Assembly: GCF_028330985.1 (NCBI RefSeq)
Contig: NZ_JAQMUE010000088.1
Location: 124,001 to 188,000, forward strand
Direction of reading: 5' to 3'
DNA length: 64,000 bases
DNA from: Roseofilum reptotaenium CS-1145
GTDB lineage: Bacteria; Cyanobacteriota; Cyanobacteriia; Cyanobacteriales; Desertifilaceae
Shown here: positions 33,414 through 41,514 of the stretch, piece by piece
How the letters are laid out: each line of letters opens with the position of its first letter
How positions within the stretch are numbered: position 1 is the stretch's first letter
Notes under the pieces: model-generated
The model's input: only the letters and a program-made list of their open reading frames with translations
What the model was told of the DNA's origin: nothing
The model's database searches: none
Position numbers and translations under genes: made by a program

Positions 33414-36302
33414 ATGTCTATCGAACTACTCAAAGGTCTGACTATTTTAATCTTCTGTCCATTGCTCGGCGGTACGCCCCTGATCCAATGGCTTACCCTA
33501 GCGTTAACGGGCAAAGACTTAGCCCGACTGGGTACAGGAAATATTTCCGTTTCGGCTGCCTTTTATCATGGAGGTAAACTGGCAGGGATTGGTGCCGTTT
33601 TATCGGAAGCAGGAAAAGGGATCGGTGCAGTTCTCTTGGCGCGATCGCTCTTTCCCCAAACTCCCGTTTGGGAAATCATCGCCCTGATCGCCCTCGTTTT
33701 GGGACGCTACTTCATCAGTCAAGCCGCAGGAACCACCAATGCTACCTGGGGATTAGTAGTGCATAATTGGCAAATTTCCCTCCTCGTGGGACTGATCGCT
33801 CTGATAGGTCTCACGGTTGTCCGGGAGCGCAAATCTCGTCAATATGGCATCTTAATCCTGTTTCCTCTGCTTCAGATTCTCATGCATCCGAGTGACAAAG
33901 GATTGGCGATCGCCACCATATCCCTCAACACCAGCCTCGCCCTCATCTACCAACACATCCCCGACGACCTCGAACTTCCCTCTAATTCCTCCACTCGAAA
34001 CCCAAATATGCCCTCACTCTTTCCTGGAAATAAGGGAATTCTCTCCCTCGATCGCCCCCTCAAAGCTCAAGAAGTGGGTGCAAAAGCGGCTAATCTCGCT
34101 TACCTAAAAAAACTCGGTTATCCCGTTCCTCCGGGTTGGATTTTACTCCCTGGAGATGACCCCCAACCGGTGATTAGCCTCCTGAACCCCTCTTCTCAGA
34201 ACCCTCTGATTGTTCGCTCCTCAGCCTTCGGAGAAGATACGCTACACTCCTCTGGAGCCGGTCAATATACCAGTATTCCCCAGATTACTAACGCCCAAGG
34301 CTTACACCAAGCCATCCTCACTTGTATGCGATCGGCCGATAATCCCCAGGCGATCGCCTATCGTCAAAGCCGACAACTCCCCGATACCCAAGTCGCCGTT
34401 TTAATTCAACAACAAATCGCCGGAGTCTTTTCCGGTGTTGCCTTTAGCCGTGACCCCATTGCCCGCAGTGGTGAAGATGTCATCATTGAAGCGCTTCCCG
34501 GAGATCCGAGCCGTGTCGTTTCCGGTCAAGTTACACCAGAATCCTATCGCGTCCTAGTGATAGAAACGGATGGAGAACCGACCACCCAAATTTTAGAAGG
34601 GGATGGAGATATTCCTCCCGCCTTAATTCACCAAGTCGCTCAAATAACCCGTCAAATTGAAGGCAACTATCACGGAATCCCCCAAGATATTGAATGGACG
34701 CATGATGGTCAGCAACTGTGGATTTTACAAACTCGCCCCATTACTACCCTGAGTCCAATTTGGACGAGAAAAATCGCTGCCGAAGTCATTCCCGGATTTA
34801 TTCATCCCCTGACCTGGTCAATTAATCAACCCCTGACTTGTGGCGTTTGGCGCGATATTTTTGCCCTGGTTTTAGGCAAAAAAATTGCTAATTTAGACTT
34901 AAATCAATTAGCTACGCTACACCATTCCGTCGCTTATTTTAATGCTTCTCTATTAGGAGAAATTTTTCGCCAGATGGGACTGCCGCCCGAAAGTTTAGAG
35001 TTTCTCACCAGAGGAGCAAAGTTTACCCGCCCCCCCCTATCATCTACCGTCAAACAAATTCCCGGATTATGGCGACTTCTGCAACGGGAATGGTCTTTAG
35101 AAGAAGATTTTGAGCGAGATAACCGCAAGTGGTTTTCCCCTACATTAGAGCAATTGAAAAACCAAGCTCCTCAAACCCCTTCAGAGTGCTTAGACCGTGT
35201 AGATTTAATTTTAGAAACCCTAAAGCGTGCCACCTATTATAGTATTTTAGCCCCCTTGAGTTTTGCCTTGAGGCAGGCGGTATTTCAGGTTTCTGAAGAG
35301 GATTTAGATTATCAAGAAATGCCAGAAGTTGCTGCTCTGGAAGCATTGCAAGAGTTGGCCACCTGTGCCCACCATTTACTGCCCCATTTGGAGACAGAGA
35401 CCCCGGAAACCTTATTTGGTTGTTTGTCTGAATTGCCCGATGGTCAGAGTATTATCGATCAGCTTTGCCAATTTATGGAGGATTATGGATATCTGAGTGA
35501 GGTGGCAACGGATATTTCTGTTCCTCGATGGCGGGATAATCCGAGGATGGTGCGCGATATGTTTTTACAACAGTTACATCAGATGAAAGGCGATCGCCCC
35601 AAAACCCTACCGAAACGCCTTAAAATTCAAATGGTACAAGTGCGCTTAAATCTCAAGGGTCAAGTTACTCAAGTCTACAGCCAATTGTTAGCTCAGTTGC
35701 GTTGGAGTTTCTTAGCCCTAGAAAACTTCTGGATCGAATCCGGTATTTTACAGACTCAAGAAGATATCTTTTTCCTCACCTTACCCGAAGTGCAAGCCGT
35801 GTTATCTGACTCTACCGATACATTTTTATCGACGGACCGCATACCAGAAATTATTGCGACTCGCAGAGCCACATTTGCCCAAGATAAATTGGTGAAATCT
35901 ATTCCTTACGTTGCCTACGGTAATCAACCTATCAAAAGAATTACTCCCTCTGCTCAGTCTAGATTAAAGGAAGGGCAAACGTTATCAGGCATTGGTGCAA
36001 GTCCAGGACAAGCGGAAGGTCGGGTAAAAATTATGCGTCAGTTGCAAAATGTGGAAGCTGTAGATACCGATACAATTTTAGTGGTTCCTTATACGGATTC
36101 GGGTTGGTCTTTGGTATTGGCAAAAGCAGGCGGATTGATTTCCGAAGTTGGAGGAAGGCTATCCCATGGGGCGATCGTGGCGCGAGAGTACGGAATTCCC
36201 GCAGTGATGGATATTCCCAATATTATGGAACGCTTGCATGATGGGCAATGGGTACGCATTGATGGGGAAACGGGAATGGTGGAAGTAATGAATAATGAAT
36301 AA
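33414..36302 (+). CDS. PlsY-like glycerol-3-phosphate acyltransferase fused to PPDK/PEP-synthase domains
   Basis: A 962-residue fusion. Residues 1 to about 185 are a multi-pass membrane domain of the PlsY type: GTGNISVSAAFYHGGKLAG (39-57) stands where PlsY has its GSGNxGATN motif, and GKGIGAVLLA (67-76) matches the KGxxAV motif. Residues about 205-450 are a pyruvate phosphate dikinase N-terminal ATP-grasp region (VGAKAANLAYLKKLG, VIVRSSAFGED-type segment, QDIEWTHDGQQLWILQTRP). The end holds the swivelling phosphohistidine domain GRLSHGAIVAREYGIPAV, His918. The PEP-binding TIM-barrel of PPDK is absent, so the lower half resembles the PEP-synthase-like kinases. ATG 33414 was preferred to TTG 33393. 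Confidence 0.82.
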   Translation: MSIELLKGLTILIFCPLLGGTPLIQWLTLALTGKDLARLGTGNISVSAAFYHGGKLAGIGAVLSEAGKGIGAVLLARSLFPQTPVWEIIALIALVLGRYFISQAAGTTNATWGLVVHNWQISLLVGLIALIGLTVVRERKSRQYGILILFPLLQILMHPSDKGLAIATISLNTSLALIYQHIPDDLELPSNSSTRNPNMPSLFPGNKGILSLDRPLKAQEVGAKAANLAYLKKLGYPVPPGWILLPGDDPQPVISLLNPSSQNPLIVRSSAFGEDTLHSSGAGQYTSIPQITNAQGLHQAILTCMRSADNPQAIAYRQSRQLPDTQVAVLIQQQIAGVFSGVAFSRDPIARSGEDVIIEALPGDPSRVVSGQVTPESYRVLVIETDGEPTTQILEGDGDIPPALIHQVAQITRQIEGNYHGIPQDIEWTHDGQQLWILQTRPITTLSPIWTRKIAAEVIPGFIHPLTWSINQPLTCGVWRDIFALVLGKKIANLDLNQLATLHHSVAYFNASLLGEIFRQMGLPPESLEFLTRGAKFTRPPLSSTVKQIPGLWRLLQREWSLEEDFERDNRKWFSPTLEQLKNQAPQTPSECLDRVDLILETLKRATYYSILAPLSFALRQAVFQVSEEDLDYQEMPEVAALEALQELATCAHHLLPHLETETPETLFGCLSELPDGQSIIDQLCQFMEDYGYLSEVATDISVPRWRDNPRMVRDMFLQQLHQMKGDRPKTLPKRLKIQMVQVRLNLKGQVTQVYSQLLAQLRWSFLALENFWIESGILQTQEDIFFLTLPEVQAVLSDSTDTFLSTDRIPEIIATRRATFAQDKLVKSIPYVAYGNQPIKRITPSAQSRLKEGQTLSGIGASPGQAEGRVKIMRQLQNVEAVDTDTILVVPYTDSGWSLVLAKAGGLISEVGGRLSHGAIVAREYGIPAVMDIPNIMERLHDGQWVRIDGETGMVEVMNNE

Positions 36303-36358
36303 TTAATGTAGCGATCGCTCTCCAGATTTAGCTTGGGACTTTAATGGTAGACACGGTG

Positions 36359-36387
36359 GTAGGAGCTTGCATATTTTTCGCCCCTAC
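36359..36387. repeat. repeat A, imperfect copy
   Basis: GTAGGAGC... and ...CGCCCCTAC flank TTGCATATTTTT, as in the copy at 45291. It sits in the 178-bp gap between the PlsY-PPDK and Rpn genes. Confidence 0.75.
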
Positions 36388-36480
36388 ACATGGCTCTGGT
36401 TAAGCTAAGATCGGAGCGATCGCCTATAGCCTGTTGATTATGGCTCCAGTCTCCACCAAGCGAGGAAAACCTCAAACACT

Positions 36481-37440
36481 ATGCAATTTATCAGCCCCAA
36501 AACCGATTTCGCCTTTAAGCGCATCTTTGGCTCCAAAGAAAGCAACGATATCCTGATCAGTTTCTTAAATGCCCTCATTTATGCCGGTGAGCCAGAAATC
36601 AAAGACCTAGAAATTATCGATCCCTATAATCAGGGCGATACGAGTACCCTAAAAGATAGCTATCTGGATGTGAAAGCGATCTTAGGTAACGGTACAACCG
36701 TCCTGATTGAAATGCAAGTGCTAAATGTCCCGGCTTTCAAAAAGCGAGTCTTGTACAACTGGGCAAAAATCTATAGCAATCAACTCAGCATCGGAAAACC
36801 TTATGTGGGACTGCAAGCCGTCATTGCTCTAAGCATCGTTGATTTTCCCCTATTTCCGGAGGTAAAACCGATTATTACCCACTTTGGCTTAAAAGAGAAA
36901 ACCTTACCCTCATTTGAGTATCCTGACGAACAAATTGAACTCATTTTTGTAGAGTTGCGAAAATTCAATAAATCTCTGGAAGAATTAGAAACTCTGACGG
37001 AAAAATGGATTGACTTTATGAAGGAAGCACCCAATTTAGAGATGATTCCCAGTTCTCTCGAAGAAGTGCCGGAAATCGGCAAAGCTTTGGAAATAGCAAA
37101 TCGAGCCAATTTGAGTCCCGAAGAAGCAGAAGAGTTAGAGCGAAAGGAGAGGTGGATACTCGACCAGGAAGGTTATGTGGTGCAAGCAAGGACAGAAGGA
37201 TTGGAACAAGGGCTAGAACAAGGGCTAGAACAAGGGCTAGAACAAGGTCGTGAGGAAGGTCGGGCTGAAGCAGCATTAGGATTAATTTTGCGTCAACTTC
37301 AGCGACGGTTTGGAGAGATTCCTGAAGCGACTCTAGCCCAAATGCAACGGTTGTCTCTGGATGATTTAGATGAGCTGGGGATTACGATTCTCGATTGCAC
37401 TTTAGAGGATTTCGACCGTTGGTTGAGGGAGAGGAGGTGA
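36481..37440 (+). CDS. Rpn-family recombination-promoting nuclease (PD-(D/E)XK)
   Basis: A 319-residue protein. The family start FISPKTDFAFKRIFGSKES is followed by YLDVKAILGNGTTVLIEMQV, whose D...EMQ matches the PD-(D/E)XK core, and FKKRVLYNWAKIYSNQL. A C-terminal tail with four copies of a GLEQ-type unit (about 240-260) comes from a 12-bp tandem repeat and probably extends a coiled coil. Rpn/RpnA proteins are DNA nucleases linked to recombination and defence. It is at the left edge of the accessory island. Confidence 0.88.
   Translation: MQFISPKTDFAFKRIFGSKESNDILISFLNALIYAGEPEIKDLEIIDPYNQGDTSTLKDSYLDVKAILGNGTTVLIEMQVLNVPAFKKRVLYNWAKIYSNQLSIGKPYVGLQAVIALSIVDFPLFPEVKPIITHFGLKEKTLPSFEYPDEQIELIFVELRKFNKSLEELETLTEKWIDFMKEAPNLEMIPSSLEEVPEIGKALEIANRANLSPEEAEELERKERWILDQEGYVVQARTEGLEQGLEQGLEQGLEQGREEGRAEAALGLILRQLQRRFGEIPEATLAQMQRLSLDDLDELGITILDCTLEDFDRWLRERR
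37204..37251 (+). repeat. 12-bp in-frame tandem repeat in the Rpn gene
   Basis: The unit GAACAAGGGCTA occurs three times in exact tandem from 37204 to 37239, with a fourth partly matching unit to 37251. Each unit adds four residues (EQGL), so copy changes keep the frame. Confidence 0.95.
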
Positions 37441-37531
37441 AGGGAGTCGGGATGCTCAGATGAAGAAAAGGCGATCGCCGGTTGGGAGGGCGATCGCCAT
37501 ATACGGTTCAGTCGTTCATCTGCGATTAAGC

Positions 37532-37807
37532 TCAAGCAGGACGAATACTGAGTCCTGCAAAATACTCCTTCCAGTTAATACCAAAATCGACTATATAACC
37601 CTTTTTAATAGACCATCGAACAATTAGAACTACAGCTACCACTACAATAAGAGCTGCGATTACATTTGGGTTAGCCATTGCGAACTCAAAGGATAATTTA
37701 GCCAGTGGAATGATCACTTTTTCCACAATAAAAAGCAACAGGTTTTTGAGGAAGACGCTTACTTGTATAGTAGTCTCTGGGTTGATTACAGGGAAAGAAT
37801 TGATCAT
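37532..37807 (-). CDS. 91-residue membrane protein of the CHAT island
   Basis: A 91-residue protein with an amphipathic N-terminal half (VSVFLKNLLLFIVEKVIIPLA) and one strong transmembrane helix (about 47-66, IAALIVVVAVVLIVRW), then a basic and aromatic tail. AAGGAAGTGAATC precedes the ATG. No family recognised. An exact ACCACAAATGTGGT site lies 64 bp upstream of the start, tying it to the neighbouring genes. It could be a pore-forming or holin-like effector, but that is speculation from topology. Confidence 0.65.
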   Translation of the reverse strand: MINSFPVINPETTIQVSVFLKNLLLFIVEKVIIPLAKLSFEFAMANPNVIAALIVVVAVVLIVRWSIKKGYIVDFGINWKEYFAGLSIRPA

Positions 37808-37870
37808 GATTCACTTCCTTACACAAATGGGAGAACAACTTGAATGTAGCACGGTGAATTGGTAGTAGAT

Positions 37871-37884
37871 ACCACAAATGTGGT
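37871..37884. promoter_or_regulatory. ACCACAAATGTGGT palindrome, site 1
   Basis: Perfect inverted repeat (half-site ACCACA, 2-bp spacer) upstream of the 91-residue membrane protein gene. The same sequence, read on one strand or the other, occurs at 38495 and, with one or two changes, at 40360 and 40421. Confidence 0.8.
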
Positions 37885-37931
37885 AATTAGATATAGCGCT
37901 GCGCGCTATAGTGTTGACAGATAAGGGCGCA

Positions 37932-37961
37932 TGTAGGGGCGAATGGCCGTTCGCCCCTACA
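37932..37961. repeat. repeat A, near-perfect copy
   Basis: TGTAGGGGCGAA and TTCGCCCCTACA flank a 6-bp centre (TGGCCG). It lies in the intergenic gap of the CHAT island beside two small palindromes (TAGCGCTGCGCGCTA near 37894, CGCGAAGCGC near 37983). Confidence 0.85.
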
Positions 37962-38049
37962 GATTATTGTAAACACACTATCGCGAAGCGCTATAGCACA
38001 AAAGCCAGAGGAAGTTTTTTGAGGTACTTCCTCTGGCCCGATCGATGCG

Positions 38050-38439
38050 CTATTGGACTAAATTGGCATTCAATCGAGCTAAATTCGTCACAAGATTACC
38101 AGGGAAAAGATTGGGGCGTGGGGGAGTTTTTAATCCACACCACTGAGCAGCATCAACCGAGAAGTTAACACAATCTGGCCCCGTACCAACGGAGTAAGTT
38201 AAGCCTTCATATTTGCTCAACAGTTGGGCAATAACTTGTGCTAGTTTCGCGTCAGCAATCGCAAATTTGACTGAATCCTTGATGTGAGGACTCCTATCAG
38301 TGCGATCGACATGGCCAGCACCACGGGGAGTTTTAGGAACGTTTGGCTTAAATCCATACCATTCTGCGTTGCCGTTGTACTCGAACAAGCAAGCAGAATG
38401 AGGAAAACCGGTTTCACTAATAATGGTCAAGTATCCCAT
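38050..38439 (-). CDS. 129-residue putative permuted papain-fold (NlpC/P60- or LRAT-like) protein
   Basis: A 129-residue protein with no signal peptide. PHSACLFEYNG places a conserved-looking His14 on a strand, and GTGPDCVNFSVDAAQWCG places Cys90 at the start of a helix. The order His before Cys is that of circularly permuted NlpC/P60 (LRAT/DUF4105-like) enzymes, which cleave or transfer acyl or peptide bonds. This is pattern recognition, not a family match. GAGGAAATGTGA precedes the ATG. Its promoter carries palindrome site 2. Confidence 0.55.
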   Translation of the reverse strand: MGYLTIISETGFPHSACLFEYNGNAEWYGFKPNVPKTPRGAGHVDRTDRSPHIKDSVKFAIADAKLAQVIAQLLSKYEGLTYSVGTGPDCVNFSVDAAQWCGLKTPPRPNLFPGNLVTNLARLNANLVQ

Positions 38440-38463
38440 TCACATTTCCTCAAACTAACACTA

Positions 38464-38508
38464 CTAATCTATCGTTGAAGATTGCTATCCTGCTACCACA
38501 TTTGTGGT
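38464..38508 (-). promoter_or_regulatory. 45-bp conserved promoter block with palindrome site 2
   Basis: Contains ATCTATCGTTGAAGATTGCT, a variable triplet, TGCT and the full palindrome ACCACATTTGTGGT (38495-38508). The block is nearly identical to 40329-40373. On the minus strand, it ends about 25 bp before the ATG of the 129-residue protein; TAGATT at its start-proximal end is a candidate -10 element. Confidence 0.8.
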
Positions 38509-38512
38509 TAAA

Positions 38513-39109
38513 CTAAGTTAGATGGATAGCATAATAATTTTTAGATAAATACTTAGCACTAATTGCAGTCAGATGTCGAAACTGCTCAATTGTCCATGCT
38601 TCCAGGGAATTATTGGTGTCTAAAATAGCTACTTCTTTGCTATGCGAGTTGTAGCCGACAACATTGACATAGTGGAGTTTAAATGTGCTGAACTGCACGA
38701 GAACAAGAGACGGGTGTTTCCCTAAATTTCCCTGGATAGCGGGCCAGAATGAATTCCACTTGACGCAACTACATTCGTTAACACTCGAACTAGTGTAGTT
38801 GTCGATATACTTGGCGAGTTTGCTGGGAGTCGGGCCGATTTTAGTGCTGTCATGTCCTCCTAAAGATACAGGACAATTCTCGATAAAAGATTGTAATCCC
38901 TTGGCGGAGGTATGTTGACCATTGAGACAGAGAGCGCGATAAGCAGAATTTGGCCCGCAAGACCAACTTTCTTTTTGTGCCGGAAGTTGCTGTGCTTGGT
39001 GAATTAGAGCTGGAGATAGAGATTGCCATCCTGACTCATTGTTGAGAGTTTGAGGATTGATATCTCGCACAGCATTATCATCTTCAGTTTTCTTCTTCTT
39101 GAAAATCAT
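38513..39109 (-). CDS. C39-like papain-family cysteine peptidase
   Basis: A 198-residue protein. QKESWSCGPNSAYRAL gives a catalytic Cys51 with a preceding Gln45 as oxyanion-hole residue, LHYVNVVGYN gives His146, and EVAILDTNN gives Asp164, matching the Cys-His-Asp order of peptidase family C39/C70-like enzymes. There is no signal peptide. GGAGGAAATAC precedes ATG 39109; the open frame further upstream is not family-like. It lacks its own palindrome site and probably is read from the promoter at 40330, or from an unseen promoter in the 159-bp gap. Confidence 0.72.
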   Translation of the reverse strand: MIFKKKKTEDDNAVRDINPQTLNNESGWQSLSPALIHQAQQLPAQKESWSCGPNSAYRALCLNGQHTSAKGLQSFIENCPVSLGGHDSTKIGPTPSKLAKYIDNYTSSSVNECSCVKWNSFWPAIQGNLGKHPSLVLVQFSTFKLHYVNVVGYNSHSKEVAILDTNNSLEAWTIEQFRHLTAISAKYLSKNYYAIHLT

Positions 39110-39268
39110 GTATTTCCTCCGTTGATTTTGATTTATTGACGGGCTTGAGTAGACACAGGCGATCGTTGAGTTTAGAGTTAAACTCAAACCTAGAGACATA
39201 CTGCTTAACCAAAGATTCAGATGCAAGGGACTTAATAACCCTTGCATGGCATGACTTCGCAGGAAATA

Positions 39269-39817
39269 CTACGACACAATAATTGCTGTAAGAACTGAAC
39301 ACACAACAGTCGTGAATCCAATAAGAAGAGCTACTGTCGTAAATTTATGTCGCTCTAATTCTGTGGTACTGTTGACTTCATGTTGCCGTTCTTGAAACTC
39401 TAAATTGCGTTTATGTTGTTCGCATTCTTTCATCGCATCGATCTTGTCTTGTCGTTCTCGAAAATCGAAATCTAGAGACTTTCCCATAATCTTGGCCATC
39501 GAGCTAAGTTGACTTAGCTTATAAATAGCATAGACAATAACTGAAACATCATCAGTCAATCCGACAATTGGAATGACATCAGGAATCGCATCAAAAGGAG
39601 AGATCAGATAAAGCAGTGCAGCGATTGCAATACCTTTTGCTGTAAATCCTGCATCGGGATTTTGAATCGTACTCATCAGAGTCTGAACCTTATCCCAAAC
39701 TTCTCTGACAGGCCCTCTATTTTTCTTCTCCACTTCAGCCGAGTCTACTTTTGATTCATCTCCGGGTTTCGTCTTATTTAAGATAGATTCAAAGTCTTTG
39801 ATTGGACGCTTTTGCAT
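39269..39817 (-). CDS. DUF1232 (YkvA-like) membrane protein
   Basis: A 182-residue protein: charged N-terminus with REVWDKVQTLM (about 38-48), a DUF1232 segment (about 58-103, LLYLISPFDAIPDVIPIVGL), a charged helical stretch, and a C-terminal transmembrane helix (about 160-180). DUF1232 proteins have no assigned activity but are common in membrane-stress and conflict loci. AAGGAGAAAAA precedes the ATG. The REVWDKV string also occurs in the disordered N-terminus of the 711-residue protein, for reasons I cannot give. Confidence 0.75.
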   Translation of the reverse strand: MQKRPIKDFESILNKTKPGDESKVDSAEVEKKNRGPVREVWDKVQTLMSTIQNPDAGFTAKGIAIAALLYLISPFDAIPDVIPIVGLTDDVSVIVYAIYKLSQLSSMAKIMGKSLDFDFRERQDKIDAMKECEQHKRNLEFQERQHEVNSTTELERHKFTTVALLIGFTTVVCSVLTAIIVS

Positions 39818-39928
39818 TTTTTCTCCTTACTTACTTCGGTAATCGCAGAATAATTTCAAGGCAGGGAATGAGTATGAACCTCATCTATTCCAGGAAAACG
39901 ATGTAGCTCAACAATAGAAGTGAGTACT

Positions 39929-39960
39929 GGATTAACTCCGATCGATCTCAGAGTTAATCC
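39929..39960 (-). terminator. stem-loop after the 108-residue Gly/Ala-rich gene
   Basis: GGATTAACTC (39929-39938) pairs perfectly with GAGTTAATCC (39951-39960) around a 12-base loop, 9 bp beyond the stop at 39969. There is no T-run, so it may only slow or process the transcript rather than end it. Confidence 0.5.
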
Positions 39961-39968
39961 AATCTGGT

Positions 39969-40295
39969 TTAGCTATCTGTTGCCTTTTTCAGTGCCAAAC
40001 CCAAACCAGCAATAACAGCCACACCTCCTGCGACAGGAAGAACAACTGGAGCAAGTGGAGCAATCACAAGGCCAAAAGTTGAACCCAAAGCAGTTGCACC
40101 AGCCCCTGATGCCATAGCTACCGCACCTGTCGCAGTTGCATTAGAGCCGATGGCGATCGCTAACACGGTGTTAGCCGTTCCTGCTACTGTACCTGCGCCT
40201 ACCGAAACAGCTACTGTACCGCTACTTACAGCGGCAGTCCCTGCCGCAGCTCCTGCCGCTGTGATTGCGGAGGTAGCTTTTACCAGGTTACTCAT
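39969..40295 (-). CDS. 108-residue glycine/alanine-rich hydrophobic protein
   Basis: Composed almost entirely of Gly, Ala, Thr, Val and Ser with hardly any charge (SAITAAGAAAGTAAVSSGTV, ASGAGATALGS), ending with a more classical hydrophobic helix (VVLPVAGGVAVIAGLGLAL) and KKATDS. The composition resembles pore-forming bacteriocins and Gly-zipper membrane proteins. The upstream block carries palindrome site 3. It may be first gene of a transcript continuing through the DUF1232 and C39 genes. Confidence 0.65.
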   Translation of the reverse strand: MSNLVKATSAITAAGAAAGTAAVSSGTVAVSVGAGTVAGTANTVLAIAIGSNATATGAVAMASGAGATALGSTFGLVIAPLAPVVLPVAGGVAVIAGLGLALKKATDS

Positions 40296-40328
40296 AGGTC
40301 TTGATTACCTCTGCTCGAACCAACACTA

Positions 40329-40373
40329 TCAATCTATCGTTGAAGATTGCTGTCTTGCTACCACATTTGTGGC
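40329..40373 (-). promoter_or_regulatory. 45-bp conserved promoter block with palindrome site 3
   Basis: ATCTATCGTTGAAGATTGCT is followed by TGCT and ACCACATTTGTGGC (40360-40373). Differences from 38464-38508 are few. It precedes the 108-residue gene on the minus strand and lies between that gene and the divergent HTH-DUF1822 gene. Confidence 0.8.
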
Positions 40374-40420
40374 TTATTTAATTGAACCGGATAGCAAGCA
40401 TATCTTGATAGAGAATCCGT

Positions 40421-40434
40421 AGCTCAAATGTGGT
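40421..40434 (+). promoter_or_regulatory. degenerate palindrome site 4
   Basis: AGCTCAAATGTGGT matches ACCACAAATGTGGT at 12 of 14 positions, with the right half-site intact. It lies 43 bp before the ATG of the HTH-DUF1822 gene. Confidence 0.55.
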
Positions 40435-40477
40435 AAGTTAAAGGGGCAATCCCAAAAAAGTCTTGAAATCTGCAATC

Positions 40478-41461
40478 ATGTCGGACGAGAAAAGTTTTTG
40501 TGACTCACAATATGACACTCTTAACGAAACAGAAAGGAGAGTTTTAGATCTTTTTTTATCTGGTAGAACAGATCGAGAAATTTCTGAAATCGTGCCCCTT
40601 GAACGCACTAATGTTAGAGGTTGTATCAGTAATATTTGTACTACTTTTCTGGGCGCTCGAAAGAGTGGAAAAACTGACAAAAATAGCCCGAGGCGAAACG
40701 AGTTGTTTAATTACATTGCTCGCTACAAACCCGATCTGATCAAGCCTAATTTGAAAATCGAAGTGTTGAAGAAATATACTGGTTTTGAAGTCGTCTTGCA
40801 TGGAGATCTAAAAAATCTAACACTAGATCAAAGACGGGCATTAGAACAGGAAGTACAGAAAATAGCTAAGGAGTTGGACTTAATTGTGGTTAAGATCAAA
40901 TCTGGATCAATTATCATTGAATTTGAAGGATCGCCTGAAGGGTTTGAGCGCATCAAAGCCTTATTTGACTCAGGGGAACTCACGGAAGTTGCTGGCTTTG
41001 CCATACAAGAGATTAGCGCTCTACCGGAACAACAAACCCAACGGACTCAACTGAGAGAATGGTTGCAAGGTGTTTTTGCTCCCCTGTGGGAATCCGTCGA
41101 TGGCTTGTTAACCACTGAGCAACCGAGCTTTGCCTTTCGTCAGCGCAGTGAGGGGGTTTCGCGGAGAAAGACAATTGTCTTTAACGAGCTTGAAGATTGC
41201 CAAGTCGAAATGGTGGCTACAATTATACCTCTAGAGAGACCTAAAGTCAAGGTTATTATACAGATTCTTCCCAGTCCCGGAGCGAGCCATCTACCGGAAG
41301 ACCTGCGTATCCAGTTACTCGATGAAAGCGATGCAGACAATCCGGAGGGAGAAATCTTTGATGCCAAGGAAAATCTGGAATTTAATGTGGAAGAGGGCGA
41401 TGCTTTTAGTATAATTGTAGAGCAGGGTAGATATAGGGTTGTCGAACGATTTATGGTGTAA
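40478..41461 (+). CDS. HTH protein with C-terminal DUF1822-like domain
   Basis: A 327-residue protein in three parts. Residues about 12-58 are a LuxR/sigma-4-like helix-turn-helix (LNETERRVLDLFLSGRTDRE, ISEIV, TNVRGCISNI). Residues about 92-180 form an alpha/beta module with GSIIIEFEGSPEGFERIKAL followed by FDSGEL, a type found next to effector NTPases in cyanobacteria. Residues about 190-325 resemble DUF1822 (LREWLQGVFAPLWESVDGLL, ILPSPGASHLPEDLRIQLLD, EQGRYRVVERF). DUF1822 is recurrently next to CHAT genes in cyanobacteria. It is a likely regulator or sensor of the CHAT protein. ATG 40478 was preferred to TTG 40463. Confidence 0.72.
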   Translation: MSDEKSFCDSQYDTLNETERRVLDLFLSGRTDREISEIVPLERTNVRGCISNICTTFLGARKSGKTDKNSPRRNELFNYIARYKPDLIKPNLKIEVLKKYTGFEVVLHGDLKNLTLDQRRALEQEVQKIAKELDLIVVKIKSGSIIIEFEGSPEGFERIKALFDSGELTEVAGFAIQEISALPEQQTQRTQLREWLQGVFAPLWESVDGLLTTEQPSFAFRQRSEGVSRRKTIVFNELEDCQVEMVATIIPLERPKVKVIIQILPSPGASHLPEDLRIQLLDESDADNPEGEIFDAKENLEFNVEEGDAFSIIVEQGRYRVVERFMV

Positions 41462-41514
41462 ATTACAGAATTTTTACGGAAAGCGACCCCAACCCAATAA
41501 CCCACCCTCAATAG

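Noticed and set aside
36481-37440. Tandem repeat as a possible CRISPR-like array
   Set aside because: Units are 12 bp without spacers and are translated in frame inside a gene.
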